Notes: generated by a model not told the origin, from the letters alone. A stretch of DNA of 64,000 nt from JAAFHB01 sp963677935 (GCA_963677935.2 CAXXEH010000003.1:6076001-6140000), one strand, 5' to 3'; positions 39,506-49,716 are shown, numbered from the stretch's first letter. Program-made: numbers and translations.

Positions 39506-42500
39506 GGGTATGAGAAGATTCGCTCGTAAAAATATTTATATCCTCATTGCGATTCCTGTATTCCTGGTTTTGTTGCTTTGTAATCTGCTGTTTTTTAAGG
39601 ATAACAACCGAGAGCAGGAGTCAGACCGTGTCTACCGGATATTTGAAAAGAAGGTGAAACAGCTAACGCAATTGGTTGATTCTGTTTCTTTTAGGGTGAA
39701 GTTACATCCCGAGGTCCTGAGTGATTGGTCTCTGCTCCACTTCATTGATCACGACAAACAGGGACTGGCAGTTGCTGTTTTTAACGGAAAAGCATTATTG
39801 TTCTGGTCATCTTCCTCACTTACATTTCCTTCTATCGACAATAGTACCACGAAACCGGATGGGTTGGTCCATTTACCTACCGGCTGGTATTATCAACTTT
39901 CAAACCATTCCGGCAATTATACCGTCAGCGGATTTCTCCTTATCAAACGAGAGTTTCCCTATCATAACCGGTATATTAAGAGCGCTTTTCAGAATGATTT
40001 TAAACTGTCAGATGATTATCAGGTTTATTCAGCTCCCCAACCTGATGGTTTGAACATTTGTAAACCTGACGGGACACATCTGTTCTCTCTTACCACTTCT
40101 AATGAGGCCTCTGTTTCAAGGAGCAGCACAGACTTTTCTGCTTTACTCTGCTTCATTTTTATAATATTAGTCTTAACTCAGCTTAATTTTTGGCTTCGGT
40201 ACAATAGCCGGATAGTGCCTGGTTTTAAATTAGTAGTCACTTTATGTGTTAGTGGTTCGATATATTTGATAATGAATGGATTTAAATTCCCATCTTCCAT
40301 ATATCAGACAAATCTTTTCTCACCGCGTGATTTTGCTTATAGCAGCTGGCTCTCTTCTTTGGGCGAGTTTATTCTCCTCTCTATCCTGATGTTTCATTGT
40401 GCTCACTCAATTTTTACCTTGAAAATCAACCGTAAAGGGGAAATCCGTAATGGATATTGGAAGATTTTGCTTTTCGGATTTGCTGCGTTTTTCTTCACTT
40501 TTTCAATCGCTTTACTTAAGATCCTGTTATTGAATTCAAATATTTCGCCTGAATTTTTCAGTGACCTTAAATTGTCATATATCAACCTCTTCGCATTTTT
40601 CGGTATTTCATTGCAGGTATTGGGTTTTATCATTATTTTTTGGCGATTGCGGAAAGATTATTGCCCGGAATCTGCAGGCTATAAATTTGTTATTACACTA
40701 ATGATTGCTGGAGCGATAGCCGGTATCCTGGTTTCAATGTTCTGTTATCCCATTGAATGGGAACCTTTTCTGTTTTTTATTGTTGTCAGCCTGGTTATGG
40801 CGAGATTTAAAGTAACAAAAATCAGGGAATATAAATTTACTTTCCTTTTAGTAATATCAATACTTGGTGCAATCTATATTAATTTGTACGCTCAGGAATT
40901 AATTCTGGGAAAAAGAAATAAGGTTTTGGACCTGTGGGCAGTAAAACTAAGTTCAGAAAGAGATTCCGGAGCTGAGATCTTTCTGTCGGAACTTGACAAT
41001 AAACTTCGTCAGGATTCAAATATTCAATCGTATTTATTGCCACCCTATAAATCTCTTGAATCGTATTTTCAGAATAACTATTTTACGGGGTTCTGGCGTA
41101 ATTATAATTTGCAGATAACTGTTTGTAGTCCAAATGACAGTGTAAATATTACTGATGAAAACAGACATTATCCCTGCTTCGAGTTTTTTGATCATCTTAG
41201 GAAAACAAAGGGATTACTAGTGTCAGGAAGTAATTTTTATTTCATGGATCGCGTAAATGGACGAATTTCTTATTTGGGACAGCTTGATTTTGTGAATTCA
41301 ATGAATATACCGGTCAAAATTTTTATTGAGCTGAATTCAAAGGTGATACCAGAGGGGAAGGGTTATCCTGAACTATTATTGGATGAACATGCCTCACGAG
41401 AAAGCCAGGATGGTGATTTTAGTTATGCCAAGTATTTCGATGGGGAGCTTGTTGATCGAGGCGGCGACTATCAATATAGTATGAAACTACCTGTAGATGT
41501 CCGGAGAAATGAAGAATATACTCACTTTTCGAAGAACGGTTACCGTCATTGTGCCTATAATCGTAATGGAAATAATTATGTTATAGCGAGTTATCCTGAA
41601 ATGCATTTCTATGACAGCATCAGCACTTTCCCATATTTGTTTCTCCTTTTTTTTCTGACCGGATCAATAATTTTGATCATCAACGGGAAGGATCTTAGGA
41701 TTCGGAGTCGGAAACTCGATTTTAGAGAGAAGATACAACTGACTTTAATTCTTTCATTATTAGGAATATTAATTATAATTGGAATAGGTTTAATACTTTA
41801 CAATTCCAATAAATTGCTCAGTTCGGTAAAGGATAATCTTAATGAGAAACTCATGTCAGTTACTGCCGAATTAAGTATGCGCATTGGTCAGGAGACCGAA
41901 TTAAATCCTCCTATGCTCGATTTCATGAACGAACAGTTGATCGTACTGTCGGACATTATCCGGTCGGATATTAACCTTTATGATCTGAATGGTAGTCTGT
42001 TCGCAACCTCAAGAATTGAGATTTTTGATCGGGGGCTAATGGCTCGTCGGATCAATCCAATTGCATTCAAGTCGATAGCTATCGAGCATAAAACCCTTTT
42101 TCTGCACAATGAAAATCTTGGGGAAATGAATTTTTTCTCTGCCTACTCACCAATTTATAATCAAAACAGCAAACTGATTGGTTACTTAAATTTGCCCTAT
42201 TTTACACGGCAGGATGATTTTGAAAAGCAAATATCAGATTTCATTGTGGCATTTTCGAATTTGTATATATTGCTGATAATTATTAGCATCGGGGTGGCGT
42301 TGATCATCAGTCATAAATTAACTGCACCTTTACTCCAAATTGAAAAGTATTTGAAAGGTATACAGCTAGGTAAGACAAATGCTAAAATTGAATATGTTGG
42401 GGAGGATGAAATAGGCCGGCTTGCACAAGAGTATAATAAGAAAGTAGATGAGCTGGAAGAGAGTGCTGAGCTGTTAGCCAGATCTGAACGGGAATCGGCC

Positions 42501-43166
42501 TGGCAGGAGATGGCCCGACAGGTTGCTCATGAAATTAATAATCCGCTCACTCCAATGAAACTGAGCATTCAGTATCTTCAACGTCTTAAAGAACAGAATT
42601 CTGAGAACTTTGATGAATATTTTTTTCGGGTTAGCCGGATGTTGGCTGAACAGATTGATGCACTTTCCCTAATTGCTTCCTCTTTTTCGGATTTTGCCAA
42701 AATGCCAACAATAAATATCGGTTTGATCGACTTGAAATCCAAATTAAGTGAAATTATTCTGTTATTCGAAAATATGAATAATTTGTTGGTTTCATTGGAT
42801 GTTTCGGGTGACGAGCCTATCAATGTCATTGCAGACAAAGATCAACTTGGTAGAGCCATTATTAATTTGATTAAGAATGGTATACAGGCAATTCCAAGAG
42901 ACAGAAAGGGAGTATTAAAAATAAAACTTTGTAAGGATGAATCATGGGCATATATTTCCGTAAATGACAATGGGAATGGTATTCCCGTTGATTTGCAGGA
43001 TAAATTATTTGAACCAAGTTTTACTACCAAATCGAGTGGCATGGGGTTGGGCCTGGCAATTGCCAAAAAAATTATTGAAAATTTCAAGGGTGAGATTTGG
43101 TTTCAATCAACCCGTGATGTTGAAACGACCTTTTATATAAAACTTCCCATTTCCGAATCCCTCTGA
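39498..43166 (+). CDS. Large membrane sensor histidine kinase, NtrY-like
   Basis: This 1,222-aa protein begins with a transmembrane helix (residues ~13-31). A periplasmic sensor region follows to ~210, then a cluster of about six helices (~210-460), a second extracytoplasmic segment (~465-705), and further helices (~710-770 and ~915-940). A HAMP linker leads to the kinase core with AHEINNPLTPM (His1011), NLIKNGIQAI (N box), DNGNGIP and GMGLGLAIAKKI (G boxes). The H-box with NPLTP is the NtrY type. It is far longer than classical NtrY (~750 aa) because of the extra membrane block. No response regulator gene is adjacent, so the partner is encoded elsewhere. It overlaps rlmH by 8 bp. Confidence 0.88.
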   Translation: MNKGMRRFARKNIYILIAIPVFLVLLLCNLLFFKDNNREQESDRVYRIFEKKVKQLTQLVDSVSFRVKLHPEVLSDWSLLHFIDHDKQGLAVAVFNGKALLFWSSSSLTFPSIDNSTTKPDGLVHLPTGWYYQLSNHSGNYTVSGFLLIKREFPYHNRYIKSAFQNDFKLSDDYQVYSAPQPDGLNICKPDGTHLFSLTTSNEASVSRSSTDFSALLCFIFIILVLTQLNFWLRYNSRIVPGFKLVVTLCVSGSIYLIMNGFKFPSSIYQTNLFSPRDFAYSSWLSSLGEFILLSILMFHCAHSIFTLKINRKGEIRNGYWKILLFGFAAFFFTFSIALLKILLLNSNISPEFFSDLKLSYINLFAFFGISLQVLGFIIIFWRLRKDYCPESAGYKFVITLMIAGAIAGILVSMFCYPIEWEPFLFFIVVSLVMARFKVTKIREYKFTFLLVISILGAIYINLYAQELILGKRNKVLDLWAVKLSSERDSGAEIFLSELDNKLRQDSNIQSYLLPPYKSLESYFQNNYFTGFWRNYNLQITVCSPNDSVNITDENRHYPCFEFFDHLRKTKGLLVSGSNFYFMDRVNGRISYLGQLDFVNSMNIPVKIFIELNSKVIPEGKGYPELLLDEHASRESQDGDFSYAKYFDGELVDRGGDYQYSMKLPVDVRRNEEYTHFSKNGYRHCAYNRNGNNYVIASYPEMHFYDSISTFPYLFLLFFLTGSIILIINGKDLRIRSRKLDFREKIQLTLILSLLGILIIIGIGLILYNSNKLLSSVKDNLNEKLMSVTAELSMRIGQETELNPPMLDFMNEQLIVLSDIIRSDINLYDLNGSLFATSRIEIFDRGLMARRINPIAFKSIAIEHKTLFLHNENLGEMNFFSAYSPIYNQNSKLIGYLNLPYFTRQDDFEKQISDFIVAFSNLYILLIIISIGVALIISHKLTAPLLQIEKYLKGIQLGKTNAKIEYVGEDEIGRLAQEYNKKVDELEESAELLARSERESAWQEMARQVAHEINNPLTPMKLSIQYLQRLKEQNSENFDEYFFRVSRMLAEQIDALSLIASSFSDFAKMPTINIGLIDLKSKLSEIILLFENMNNLLVSLDVSGDEPINVIADKDQLGRAIINLIKNGIQAIPRDRKGVLKIKLCKDESWAYISVNDNGNGIPVDLQDKLFEPSFTTKSSGMGLGLAIAKKIIENFKGEIWFQSTRDVETTFYIKLPISESL

Positions 43167-43185
43167 AGTTGTTGAGTATATGAAA

Positions 43186-45366
43186 TCAATTTCCCATTTC
43201 TGCAAGGAATTTTATTCTAACCATCCGGATCTCTTCCACCTCATAATCATCGCCAAATTCACTCAACGCTTCCTCCATTGAATCAGACTCCGCATCTTCT
43301 CTGAAGTATTTGTAAATGTCCTCAACCTGATCCTCATCCATTACATCATCGATATAGTAATCGATGTTAATCTTTGTGCCCGAATTTACAATCGCCTCCA
43401 ATTCTGTGAGTAATTCGCTCAATGTCATCCCTTTGGCTTCAGCAATTTCGTTTAGGGCTAACTTCCGGTCAATATTTTGAATAATGTAGACTTTGTTTTT
43501 CGATTTGTTGGCGACTGAACGGACCACCATATCCTGAGCCCTTTCAATCCCTTTCTCCTCAACGTATCGTTTAATCACTTCAACAAAGGGCTTCCCGTAT
43601 CTTTGGGCTTTTCCCTGTCCAACGCCAATGATCCCCTGAAGTTCTTCAATTGTTGTAGGATATTGGATCGACATATCAGAAAGGGAAGGGTCCTGAAAGA
43701 TAACAAATGGCGGTAGCTTCTGTTTTAGGGCCACTTTTTTACGCAGGTCCTTTAAAATCGCGAACAGCTCAGGATCCCCAGAGGCATTCCCACCTTGCGG
43801 AATATCATCACTCTCCTCTTCTGACTCATAGTCATGATTTTTAACTATCATGAAAGATCGGGGGTGGGCTAAAAATTCTTTTCCTGCATCTGTAAGTTTT
43901 AAGACACCGTAATTTTCGATGTCCTTATGCAAAAATCCCGCAATGATGCTCTGCCTGAAGACTGCATTCCAGATTTTGTCGTCATATTCATCCCCTTCAC
44001 CAAAAATATCAAGTGTGTCATGTGAAAATGATTTGACCGTAGCATTCTCTACTCCCAGTAAAATATTGACAAGATGCTCACCCTTACATTGCTCCTTTAC
44101 TTCGATTACAGCTTTTAAGGCGGTTATTATAAGATCTCTACCTTCCATATGTTCCTTTGGATTCAGGCAGTTATCACAAAATCCGCAATTTTCAGTTTCA
44201 TATTTCTCTCCAAAATAGTGCAATAGTATCGTTCTGCGACAAAGTGATGATTCGGCAAATGCCACTGTATCGAGTAAAAGTTGCTGTCCGATTTCCTGCT
44301 CTGCCACAGGCTTTCCCTGCATAAATTTTTCGAGTTTCTGTATGTCTTTATAACTATAGAAGGTGATGCATTTCCCCTCTCCTCCATCACGCCCAGCGCG
44401 ACCAGTCTCCTGGTAGTATCCTTCAAGCGACTTTGGAATGTCGTAATGTATCACAAAACGGACATCCGGCTTGTCGATCCCCATACCAAATGCAATTGTT
44501 GCCACAATCACATCCGATTCTTCCATCAGAAATTTATCCTGGTTGGCCGAACGGGTTGCCGAATCCATCCCTGCATGGTATGCCAGTGCTTTGATTCCAT
44601 TCACCTGGAGCAATTCTGCAATCTCCTCAACCTTTTTGCGACTAAGACAATAAATAATCCCCGATTTACCGGGATTACTTTTTATCATTCTGATTATTTG
44701 ATCCTTCGCTTTATTCTTCGGGCGTATCTCGTAGTAAAGATTAGGTCTGTTAAAGGATGATTTAAAGACCTGTGCATTCTGCATTCCGAGGTTTTTCTGA
44801 ATATCGTGTTGAACTTTAGGTGTTGCAGTTGCAGTTAATGCCATAATAGGAGCCTGACCTATTTCGTTGACAATGGGTCGGATCCTTCTGTATTCGGGAC
44901 GGAAATCGTGCCCCCATTCAGAGATGCAGTGAGCCTCATCAATTGCATAGAAGGATATCTTAATTCCTTTGAGAAAATCGATGTTTTCCAGTTTTGTCAG
45001 AGATTCGGGCGCCACATACAATAATTTGGTATGACCTCTGGAAATATCCTCCTTTACTTTCTGTATGGCTGTTTTTGTAAGTGAAGAATTGAGGAAATGG
45101 GCAACTCCGTCTTCCGTACTGAAACTTCTGATGGCATCAACCTGATTTTTCATCAACGCGATTAGTGGCGAAATCACGATAGCTGTACCCTCCTGCATTA
45201 ATGCCGGTAACTGATAACATAGTGACTTCCCTCCACCCGTAGGCATCAGAACAAAAGTATCGTTTCTATCAAGTATACTATTAATTACCTCTTCCTGTTG
45301 TCCCTTGAACCGGTCAAAGCCAAAGTACTTTTGAAGCTGGTCATTAAGTGAATTTCTATCCCTCAT
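43186..45366 (-). CDS. recQ: ATP-dependent DNA helicase RecQ
   Basis: RecQ unwinds DNA 3'-5' in recombination and fork repair. The 726-aa protein has motif I MPTGGGKSLCYQLPA, motif II AIDEAHCISEWGHDFR (with the aromatic-rich loop), motif VI QETGRAGRDG, the RecQ zinc-binding Cys cluster (CRRTILLHYFG ... CGFCDNC), a winged-helix domain and a C-terminal HRDC domain (FAILKDLRKKVALKQKLPPFVIFQDPSL). The C-terminal extension after HRDC, ending acidic, is usual in Bacteroidota RecQ. A -7 element TATATTTG (minus strand, 45427-45420) lies upstream. Confidence 0.96.
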   Translation of the reverse strand: MRDRNSLNDQLQKYFGFDRFKGQQEEVINSILDRNDTFVLMPTGGGKSLCYQLPALMQEGTAIVISPLIALMKNQVDAIRSFSTEDGVAHFLNSSLTKTAIQKVKEDISRGHTKLLYVAPESLTKLENIDFLKGIKISFYAIDEAHCISEWGHDFRPEYRRIRPIVNEIGQAPIMALTATATPKVQHDIQKNLGMQNAQVFKSSFNRPNLYYEIRPKNKAKDQIIRMIKSNPGKSGIIYCLSRKKVEEIAELLQVNGIKALAYHAGMDSATRSANQDKFLMEESDVIVATIAFGMGIDKPDVRFVIHYDIPKSLEGYYQETGRAGRDGGEGKCITFYSYKDIQKLEKFMQGKPVAEQEIGQQLLLDTVAFAESSLCRRTILLHYFGEKYETENCGFCDNCLNPKEHMEGRDLIITALKAVIEVKEQCKGEHLVNILLGVENATVKSFSHDTLDIFGEGDEYDDKIWNAVFRQSIIAGFLHKDIENYGVLKLTDAGKEFLAHPRSFMIVKNHDYESEEESDDIPQGGNASGDPELFAILKDLRKKVALKQKLPPFVIFQDPSLSDMSIQYPTTIEELQGIIGVGQGKAQRYGKPFVEVIKRYVEEKGIERAQDMVVRSVANKSKNKVYIIQNIDRKLALNEIAEAKGMTLSELLTELEAIVNSGTKINIDYYIDDVMDEDQVEDIYKYFREDAESDSMEEALSEFGDDYEVEEIRMVRIKFLAEMGN

Positions 45367-45523
45367 AATCGTACGTCAAATTATATCTCAATCAATTTAA
45401 TTTTCTTCCACTAAATTATCAAATATATTGCCCGGAACAAGTATTTAATGTAAAATCATTAAAATTTAACATTGGATCGTTTTAGAACCGGTTTTTGCCA
45501 TATTCAAATGGGGCAAAGAATCG

Positions 45524-45531
45524 TATATTTG
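45524..45531 (+). promoter_or_regulatory. -7 element of tatC-lptB
   Basis: TATATTTG lies 53 bp before the chosen tatC start and downstream of an alternative ATG at 45495, which therefore cannot be the start if this element is used. Confidence 0.6.
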
Positions 45532-45584
45532 CCGCTGAATTCTTTATTCAATTCTGGTTATTCAAAATCTTTAATAAACGGTCA

Positions 45585-46451
45585 ATGTCCATAAAGGGAA
45601 TACTTACAGGGAAAGAGAAAAAAGTAACAAAAACGAAGAAAACAAATGAAGAGATGTCGTTCCTCGAACATCTTGAGGAGTTGAGATGGCATCTTGTGCG
45701 GGCATCTGCTGCTGTGTTATTTGGAGCTATATTTGTTTTTATTAACGTGAAATTTATTATGGATCAGATACTCTTTGCCCCAAAGTATCCCGGATTTATC
45801 ACGAACAGGGTATTTGCCTGGGGAGCCGAGACATTTAATTCACCGGATCTGGCGATTAATACGCAGCCTTTTAGTATTATCAATTATGATATGGCAGGGC
45901 AGTTTTCTACCCATTTAAATATTGCGATGATCGGTGGAATTATCCTGGCAATTCCTTATATTTTCTGGGAGTTCTGGCGTTTTATTAAACCGGCCCTATA
46001 CGAAAAAGAGCGTAAACATGCCACCGGAGCAGTCTTTTACAGCACATTATTGTTCTCACTTGGTGTCCTTTTTGGCTATTATCTGGTTGTCCCACTGTCA
46101 ACCCATTTTTTTGGTTCATACAGGGTTAGTGCTGAGGTGGTGAATCAAATCAATCTTAATTCCTACATTAGTGCTGTTACAACAATAATTCTGGGAAGTG
46201 GAGTTGTATTTGAATTGCCCATTGTCATCTATTTCCTTGCTAAAGTTGGGTTGGTCAGTTCAGGATTTTTGATTAATTATAGAAGACATGCTTATATACT
46301 ATTGCTGATGTTGGCTGCGATCATTACTCCTCCGGATGTCTTCAGTATGTTAGTGGTATCGGGTCCTCTGGTTCTCCTCTTTGAACTTGGGGTTGTACTT
46401 GCGAAACGAATCGAAAGTAAAAGAACTGATATTGAACTTCTTGAAGCATAA
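45585..46451 (+). CDS. tatC: Sec-independent protein translocase TatC
   Basis: TatC is the inner-membrane receptor for twin-arginine signal peptides. The start at 45585 (288 aa) is preferred because the promoter element at 45524 lies after the first in-frame ATG. The hallmark SFLEHLEELRWHLVRA is intact (the Glu residues bind the RR motif), followed by six transmembrane helices and FWRFIKPALYEKERKHA. TatA/B is not in the window. lptB follows after 20 bp, probably in the same transcript. A Tat substrate is encoded at the right end of the window. Confidence 0.95.
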   Translation: MSIKGILTGKEKKVTKTKKTNEEMSFLEHLEELRWHLVRASAAVLFGAIFVFINVKFIMDQILFAPKYPGFITNRVFAWGAETFNSPDLAINTQPFSIINYDMAGQFSTHLNIAMIGGIILAIPYIFWEFWRFIKPALYEKERKHATGAVFYSTLLFSLGVLFGYYLVVPLSTHFFGSYRVSAEVVNQINLNSYISAVTTIILGSGVVFELPIVIYFLAKVGLVSSGFLINYRRHAYILLLMLAAIITPPDVFSMLVVSGPLVLLFELGVVLAKRIESKRTDIELLEA

Positions 46452-46471
46452 AAATTTAATTAACAGGTAAG

Positions 46472-47242
46472 ATGAAGCTTAGAGCTGAACATTTAGTAAA
46501 AAAATACAGGAGCAGAACGGTTGTAAAAGATGTTTCGCTCGAACTGGAGCAGGGTGAAATCGTCGGCTTATTAGGCCCTAACGGAGCTGGTAAAACAACC
46601 TCATTTTATATGATTGTCGGGTTGATTAAGGCTAATGGTGGTCAGATTTTTCTCGATGATCAGGATATCACCACTTTCCCGGTTTATAAAAGGGCTCAGC
46701 TGGGTATCGGTTACCTTGCTCAGGAGGCATCCATATTCAGGGGAATGAGTGTGGAAGACAATATCCGTTCAATACTTGAGATGTCCAAATTTACCAAGGA
46801 ATACCAGCACGATAAACTCGAATCGTTGCTTGACGAGTTTGGACTTCAGCGTGTCCGGAAGAGTACAGGGATTCAGTTGTCGGGTGGAGAGCGTCGGCGG
46901 ACAGAGATCGCCCGGTGCCTGGCCATCAATCCGGCATTTATTCTTCTCGATGAACCATTTGCAGGGGTTGACCCGATTGCGGTGGAGGATATTCAACAAA
47001 TTGTCTTTCGTTTAAAGGATAAAAATATAGGGATCCTAATCACAGACCACAATGTCCATGAGACCCTTTCGATTACTGACCGCTCCTATTTATTATACGA
47101 CGGAAGGATTCTGAATAGTGGATCAGCTGAAGAATTAGCTGAAGATGAAGAGGTTCGTCGCCTGTACCTGGGACAGAATTTTGAGCTGCGACGCCCTGTG
47201 TTAAAGAAGACAGAACCTGAAAATGATACCGATTCTGAATAA
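46472..47242 (+). CDS. lptB: LPS export ABC transporter ATP-binding protein LptB
   Basis: LptB powers extraction of lipopolysaccharide from the inner membrane with LptFG. The 256-aa protein has Walker A GPNGAGKTT, Q-loop LAQEASIFRGMSVEDNI, ABC signature LSGGERRR, Walker B FILLDEPFAGVDPIAV and H-loop ITDHNVHETLSI. GIGYLAQEASIFRGM is characteristic of LptB among ABC ATPases. It follows tatC by 20 bp. Confidence 0.96.
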   Translation: MKLRAEHLVKKYRSRTVVKDVSLELEQGEIVGLLGPNGAGKTTSFYMIVGLIKANGGQIFLDDQDITTFPVYKRAQLGIGYLAQEASIFRGMSVEDNIRSILEMSKFTKEYQHDKLESLLDEFGLQRVRKSTGIQLSGGERRRTEIARCLAINPAFILLDEPFAGVDPIAVEDIQQIVFRLKDKNIGILITDHNVHETLSITDRSYLLYDGRILNSGSAEELAEDEEVRRLYLGQNFELRRPVLKKTEPENDTDSE

Positions 47243-47287
47243 TTTCTGAATTATTTGTCTGGCTCTTTTCTGAATTAAAAAAAACAC

Positions 47288-47295
47288 TATATTTG
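47288..47295 (+). promoter_or_regulatory. -7 element of tRNA-Leu
   Basis: TATATTTG lies 14 bp before the tRNA, like the element ahead of tRNA-His. Confidence 0.65.
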
Positions 47296-47309
47296 CAGCG
47301 CTAAAAAAT

Positions 47310-47391
47310 GCGGACGTGGCGTAATTGGTAGCCGCGCCAGACTTAGGATCTGGTGCCGAGAGGCGTGGGGGTTCGAGTCCCTTCGTCCGCA
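47310..47391 (+). tRNA. tRNA-Leu (TAG)
   Basis: Acceptor GCGGACG pairs with CGTCCGC, discriminator A; anticodon stem CCAGA / TCTGG with loop CTTAGGA (TAG); a long variable arm as in class II tRNAs; T-arm GGGGGTTCGAGTCCC. CCA is not encoded. Confidence 0.96.
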
Positions 47392-47403
47392 CAGATGACC
47401 ATT

Positions 47404-47445
47404 AAACCGCTTTTTTCCCTTAATGGAAATAGAGCGGTTTTTTTA
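47404..47445 (+). terminator. Terminator after tRNA-Leu
   Basis: AAACCGCT and AGCGGTTT stems enclose a short loop and are followed by a run of seven T. Confidence 0.8.
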
Positions 47446-47508
47446 TGTAGTATTTTAGGGGAGGCTTTCGCCCGACCAAAAGCTTTTAGGATTATAAAGG
47501 AGAAAACT

Positions 47509-48864
47509 ATGAAAATTTCGAAGACAAGTATTGATGATTTGAATGTTGTTGTCAGAATTGCCATTGAAAAGCAAGACTATCAGGCAACAGTTAATGAAAC
47601 CTTAAAGGAATACCGCAAAAAGGCCAATATGCCTGGTTTCCGGAAGGGAATGGTACCCGCAGGTCTGATCAAAAAGATGTATGGAAAAGCTGCCCTGGCA
47701 GATGAAGTGAACAAATTGTTAAGCCGCGAACTTACCAAATATATTGCTGACGAAAACCTGAATATTCTTGGAGAGCCACTTCCTTCTAATACCGAACAAG
47801 CCATCATTGATTTCAATAGCGAGGCCGATTTTGAATTTGCTTTTGATCTCGGATTAAGTCCAGAGATTAATATCGACTTTGACAAAATCGGGAAATTGCC
47901 CTACTATGAAATTATTGTCGACTCTCAATTGATCGATAATCAGATTGATGGTTATACCAACCGTTTTGGGGAGAAAATAGATGCTGAAGTTGTCGGTGAA
48001 AAAGAAACCGTGATTGGCGACTTTATGCAGCTTGATGGCGAAGGGAATATTGTTGATGGTGGCATTTCGGTACAAAATGTTCAGATGGCTGTTCAATTGA
48101 TCAAAGATGAGGCTGTCAAACAGCTTTTCATTGGCGCAAAGGTTGGCGATGTTTTGAAATTCAATCCCAAAATCGCTTTAGCTGACGATCATGAGGTAAC
48201 TCATCTGATGAAAGTAAAACATGAAGAGATTGATACTGTTGACCGTGATTTTAATTTTACGGTTAATACCATTAATACTTTTGTTCCTGCTGGGATTAAT
48301 GAGGATCTGTTTAAAAAAGTTTATGGCGAAGAGTCCGGAATTCAATCGATAGATGAGTTTCGTGAAAGAATACATACAGAGCTAAAAGCTAATCTTTTAT
48401 ATTCGAGTAATTACAGGTTCCTGACCGATGTAAAAGAGATATTGACCTCAGCTGTTTCGATGAAATTGCCGACCGAATTTCTGAAAAGATGGTTGGTTGA
48501 AACTAATGAAAAAGTTACCGCTGAGCAGATTGATGAGGAATTCGACCATTTCAGCAAAGATCTTGAATGGACGCTTATTAAAAGCAAGCTCATTAAAGAG
48601 TATGATTTACGAATTGAAGAATCGGATATAGCCACTATGGCCCGTGAAATGGCGAAAATGCAGTTTCAGCAATATGGCATGAACAATGTTCCAGATGAAT
48701 ATCTCGATAACTATGCCAACTCCATTCTTCAAAATAAGGAGCAGAAACAGAAAATGGCAGAGAAGAAAGTTGAAGATAAAGTTCTTGATCTTATTAGGGA
48801 GAAAGCAGCTATTGATTTAAAGCAGGTTACACAAAAGGAATTTGACGATTTATTTGAAAAATAG
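47509..48864 (+). CDS. tig: Trigger factor
   Basis: Ribosome-associated chaperone that meets nascent chains at the exit tunnel. The ATG at 47509 is chosen: it follows AAGGAG at good distance and gives the family start MKISKTSIDDL; the open frame upstream runs through tRNA-Leu. The 451-aa protein has the ribosome-binding signature PGFRKGMVPAGLIKKMYG (~43-60), a middle domain in the FKBP position (~150-240) that lacks clear catalytic residues, and the helical C-terminal cage. It precedes clpP-clpX, the classic order. Confidence 0.94.
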   Translation: MKISKTSIDDLNVVVRIAIEKQDYQATVNETLKEYRKKANMPGFRKGMVPAGLIKKMYGKAALADEVNKLLSRELTKYIADENLNILGEPLPSNTEQAIIDFNSEADFEFAFDLGLSPEINIDFDKIGKLPYYEIIVDSQLIDNQIDGYTNRFGEKIDAEVVGEKETVIGDFMQLDGEGNIVDGGISVQNVQMAVQLIKDEAVKQLFIGAKVGDVLKFNPKIALADDHEVTHLMKVKHEEIDTVDRDFNFTVNTINTFVPAGINEDLFKKVYGEESGIQSIDEFRERIHTELKANLLYSSNYRFLTDVKEILTSAVSMKLPTEFLKRWLVETNEKVTAEQIDEEFDHFSKDLEWTLIKSKLIKEYDLRIEESDIATMAREMAKMQFQQYGMNNVPDEYLDNYANSILQNKEQKQKMAEKKVEDKVLDLIREKAAIDLKQVTQKEFDDLFEK

Positions 48865-48895
48865 GTCATCGATCAAAGTAATCGCAGTATTTTTA

Positions 48896-48903
48896 TAACT
48901 TTG
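48896..48903 (+). promoter_or_regulatory. -7 element of clpP
   Basis: TAACTTTG lies 86 bp before the clpP start. It supports a clpP start downstream of the TTG at 48950. Confidence 0.5.
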
Positions 48904-48988
48904 TGGGACAATTCGTTTATTAGTAAGTTAAGAACTTCATTTAAGCGAATTGTTCTTACAAAGTTTTTCATTTTTAAAGGATTGTAAT

Positions 48989-49675
48989 ATGATGAAAGAG
49001 AACGGTGACGAATTCCGCAAATATGCGACGAAGCATTTAGGCATTAGCAGCCTGAATCTGCATAAATTTGAGTCAATCTACGCAAATGCTTATATTTCCC
49101 CGACAATTATCGAAGAACGACAATTAAATGTGGCTCAGATGGATGTCTTTTCCCGGTTGATGATGGATCGCATAATCTTTTTGGGCATCCCTATTGATGA
49201 TTATGTGGCAAATATTATTCAGGCGCAATTGCTTTTTCTCGAATCTTCTGATCCGGGGAAAGATATACAGATCTATTTTAACTCTCCGGGAGGCTCAGTG
49301 CATGCCGGTCTGGGAATCTATGACACGATGCAATATATCAATTGCGATGTAGCAACGATCTGTACTGGTATGGCTGCATCAATGGCAGCTGTGCTTATGA
49401 CAGCCGGAACAAAAGGGAAACGGTCGGCTTTAAAACATTCGCGAATTATGATTCATCAGCCAATGGGCGGCGCACAAGGTCAAGCGTCAGATATTCAAAT
49501 TGTTGCAAAAGAAATTGCTAAGCTCAAGACTGAATTGTACCAGATTATTGCCGATCATTCCGGGCAAACCATCGAAAAAGTGGAGCTCGATTCAGATCGC
49601 GATTACTGGATGACCTCTCAGGAAGCAAAGGATTATGGAATGATTGATGATATCCTTATTCGTGAGAAAAAGTAA
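48989..49675 (+). CDS. clpP: ATP-dependent Clp protease proteolytic subunit
   Basis: ClpP forms the barrel peptidase fed by ClpX. The start at 48989 or the adjacent ATG at 48992 is chosen; the frame upstream is non-family. The ~228-aa protein has SPGGSVHAGLGIYDTM, the nucleophile in CTGMAASMAAVLM and the catalytic His in RIMIHQPMGGAQGQASDI. The N-terminal ~30 residues before SPTIIEERQL are longer than in E. coli, as in other Bacteroidota. clpX follows 41 bp downstream. Confidence 0.96.
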   Translation: MMKENGDEFRKYATKHLGISSLNLHKFESIYANAYISPTIIEERQLNVAQMDVFSRLMMDRIIFLGIPIDDYVANIIQAQLLFLESSDPGKDIQIYFNSPGGSVHAGLGIYDTMQYINCDVATICTGMAASMAAVLMTAGTKGKRSALKHSRIMIHQPMGGAQGQASDIQIVAKEIAKLKTELYQIIADHSGQTIEKVELDSDRDYWMTSQEAKDYGMIDDILIREKK

Positions 49676-49716
49676 TTGAGGGATTGGTTCCTCATAAGTA
49701 ACACTTAGTTTGTATA

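Noticed and set aside
45495..45584. N-terminal extension of TatC from the ATG at 45495
   Set aside because: A TATATTTG promoter element lies inside it and the extra residues do not resemble TatC.
47353..47508. N-terminal extension of trigger factor
   Set aside because: The frame passes through tRNA-Leu and its terminator; the ATG at 47509 has a good AAGGAG site.
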